From assembly GCA_001800005.1 (NCBI GenBank), contig MGUL01000007.1, forward strand, positions 4,599 through 12,348: a DNA stretch of 7,750 bases, read 5' to 3'. Origin of the DNA: Elusimicrobia bacterium RBG_16_66_12. GTDB lineage: Bacteria > Elusimicrobiota > Elusimicrobia > UBA1565 > UBA9628. Both the position numbers and the translations under genes were made by a program. Shown piece after piece: positions 6,358-7,750 of the stretch (its first letter is position 1; every line of letters starts with the position of its first letter). Under the pieces are notes generated by a model. It was not told the DNA's origin and ran no database searches. It saw nothing but the letters and a program-made list of their open reading frames with translations.

Positions 6358-7750
6358 GGAACGGATTTCTTCAGACGGCCCGCTCCGAGCCGCTGATAAA
6401 GGACCGGGAGAACGATCAAGGTCAGCAGGGTCGAGGTGGCCAGGCCGCCGATGACCACGGTGGCCAGCGGCCTCTGCACCTCCGCGCCGATGCCGGTGTT
6501 GAGCGCCATGGGCACGAAGCCCAGGCCCGCCACCAGCGCCGTCATCGCCACGGGGCGCAGGCGCGTGAGCGAGCCCTCCTTGGCCGCCTGCTCGGGGGTG
6601 TGTCCCTTCTCGCGCAGTTGATTGAAGAAGGTCACGAGCACCATGCCGTTGAGGATGGCGATGCCCATCAACGCGATGAACCCCACCGAAGCCGAGACGC
6701 TCAGGGGTATGCCGCGCAGGGCCAGCGAGAAGACGCCTCCGGTCATCGCCAGCGGGATGCAGGTGTAGACCAGAGCCGCCTCGCGCAGATTGCCGAAGCT
6801 CCACCAGAGGATGAGCAGGATCGCGAGCAGCACCGCCGGAACGATCAGCACGAGCCTCGCCCGCGCGCGCTCCAGGTTCTTGAACTGTCCGCCCCAGGTC
6901 ATCGTGTAGCCCTCGGGCAGCTTGACCTCGCGCTCGACGGATGCGCACGCCTCCGCCACGTAGCTCGCGATGTCGCGCTCGCCGAGGAACACGGCGACTG
7001 CCGCGTAGCGCTGGCCGTAGTGATGGGCGATGGTCGTGACCTCGTCCTTGCTCTCGAAGTCCACGACCTTGTGGAGCGAGATCGAGCCTCCGTCCATGCC
7101 AACGGGCAAGGACTTGATCGTCTCGACGTTCTCGCGGTGCTCCTCTTCCACCCTCAGCACGACGGGAAAGCGCCACTGAGCCTCGTAGAAGCTGCCGACC
7201 TCGCGGCCGGCCATCGCGGCCTCGAGCAGGCCGCTGACGCGGCGCAGGTCGAGGCCGTAGCGCGCGATGGCCGCGTAGTTGGGCCGGGCGCTGAGCACCG
7301 GGCTCTTGCGCAGGGCAGTCAGCGCGTCCATCTCGGCCTCTTCGGTCCCCGGCACTTTCTTGAGGACCGCGCTCGATTGCTCCAGAAGGTCTATGAGGAC
7401 GGACAGGTCCGGCCCGTAAATGCGCAGGCTCACGTCGGCGCGGCTGCCCTCCAGGATCTCGGCGAAGCGCATCTCGATGGGCTGGTTCTCGGCGATCTCC
7501 TGGTCCGGCGCTTCCTTCTCGATCGCCTCCTTGATCGCCGCGTAAAGCTCGGCCTTGGAGCGCTTGCGTCCGTTCTCCTGCGCCGGCCACTGGGAGCGGT
7601 CCCTCTTAAGGATCACGAAGGTGTCCGCCAGGTGCACGCCCATCGGGTCGGTGGCGGACTCGGGCGTGCCCAGGCGGCCGAACACCCGCTCGACCTCGGG
7701 GAAGCGGGCGATGACGCGCTCGCTCTTCTCCTGCATCCTGAGCGAGGCGT
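6354..7750 (-). CDS. CzcA/CusA-family heavy-metal RND efflux pump, C-terminal part
   Basis: The frame is open to the right edge, leaving the last ~464 residues of a protein that is usually about 1,030-1,060. From the edge: the porter-domain segment FPEVERVFGRLGTPESATDP and MGVHLADTFVILK; YGPDLSVLIDLL; ARYGLDLRRVSGLLEAAMAG; the docking and porter region down to WGGQF; then six C-terminal membrane segments from LVLIVPAVLLAILLIL onward. SVGFIALMGIAILNGMVLVT, RLRPVAMTALVAGLGFVPMA, and LNTGIGAEVQRPLATVVIGG are hallmark sequences of the heavy-metal-efflux RND group. The protein is the inner-membrane, proton-driven trimer of a CzcCBA/CusCBA-type complex that expels metal cations across the envelope. 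The metal cannot be assigned from this fragment. The first Met in the visible part (at 7736) is internal, not a start: the residues before it (Ala-Ser-Leu-Arg) stay in frame. Partner genes would be expected beyond the right edge. Confidence 0.93.
   Translation of the reverse strand, partial: ASLRMQEKSERVIARFPEVERVFGRLGTPESATDPMGVHLADTFVILKRDRSQWPAQENGRKRSKAELYAAIKEAIEKEAPDQEIAENQPIEMRFAEILEGSRADVSLRIYGPDLSVLIDLLEQSSAVLKKVPGTEEAEMDALTALRKSPVLSARPNYAAIARYGLDLRRVSGLLEAAMAGREVGSFYEAQWRFPVVLRVEEEHRENVETIKSLPVGMDGGSISLHKVVDFESKDEVTTIAHHYGQRYAAVAVFLGERDIASYVAEACASVEREVKLPEGYTMTWGGQFKNLERARARLVLIVPAVLLAILLILWWSFGNLREAALVYTCIPLAMTGGVFSLALRGIPLSVSASVGFIALMGIAILNGMVLVTFFNQLREKGHTPEQAAKEGSLTRLRPVAMTALVAGLGFVPMALNTGIGAEVQRPLATVVIGGLATSTLLTLIVLPVLYQRLGAGRLKKSVP

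Noticed and set aside
179..6360. Operon as a genomic island integrated at tRNA-Asn
   Set aside because: No integrase and no second copy of the tRNA 3' end were seen in the window. By eye, base composition varies as much within the operon as between it and the metal-pump gene.
5941..7590. 549-codon minus-strand frame crossing the metal pump, promoter and arsR
   Set aside because: It is out of frame with both real genes and runs through the promoter and operator. Its composition (Arg, Gly, Pro, Ala) is that of a shifted GC-rich frame.

Overview
This 7.75 kb window looks like chromosomal DNA of a Gram-negative, fairly GC-rich bacterium. The signs are an outer-membrane beta-barrel protein, a LolA-like periplasmic protein, two RND-superfamily transporters, a type IV pilus PilT-type ATPase and a tRNA with an encoded CCA end. 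The sequence does not fix the phylum. There are no insertion sequences, CRISPR arrays, rRNAs or phage genes.

Layout from left to right. Bases 1-116 are the start of a PilT-like retraction ATPase gene on the minus strand, cut by the left edge. A tRNA-Asn(GUU) gene on the plus strand follows at 179-253. Bases 300-6287 hold five tightly packed minus-strand genes that read, in transcription order from the right, as: ArsR-type winged-helix regulator, MMPL/RND-superfamily transporter, LolA-like 'outer membrane lipoprotein-sorting' protein, DUF1302-like outer-membrane barrel, and a sulfide:quinone reductase-like flavoprotein. Junctions are an 8-bp overlap, a 4-bp ATGA overlap, a 3-nt gap and a 9-nt gap, so this is almost certainly one operon. 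To its right (6354-7750) is the C-terminal part of a CzcA/CusA-type heavy-metal RND pump on the same strand, cut by the right edge.

Control. A near-consensus sigma-70 promoter (TTGACA, 18 nt, TATTAT) lies in the short gap between the metal pump gene and arsR, and its -35 box overlaps the pump stop codon. Two overlapping dyads cover the expected transcription start, which is what an autorepressing ArsR-family operator looks like. Because transcription should start near 6321, the longest possible arsR frame (TTG at 6323) is unlikely. A GTG at 6287 behind a GGAGG Shine-Dalgarno fits better.

How the genes may work together (inference). The MMPL protein in the inner membrane, the LolA-like protein in the periplasm and the barrel in the outer membrane form a plausible envelope-spanning route for a hydrophobic cargo. 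Less usual is the joining of this trio to an SQR-like membrane flavoprotein that keeps two of the three SQR cysteines, all under an ArsR regulator that lacks recognisable metal-binding or paired sulfur-sensing cysteines. A link to sulfide or polysulfide handling, or to a lipid or quinone-like substrate, is possible but not shown by the sequence.
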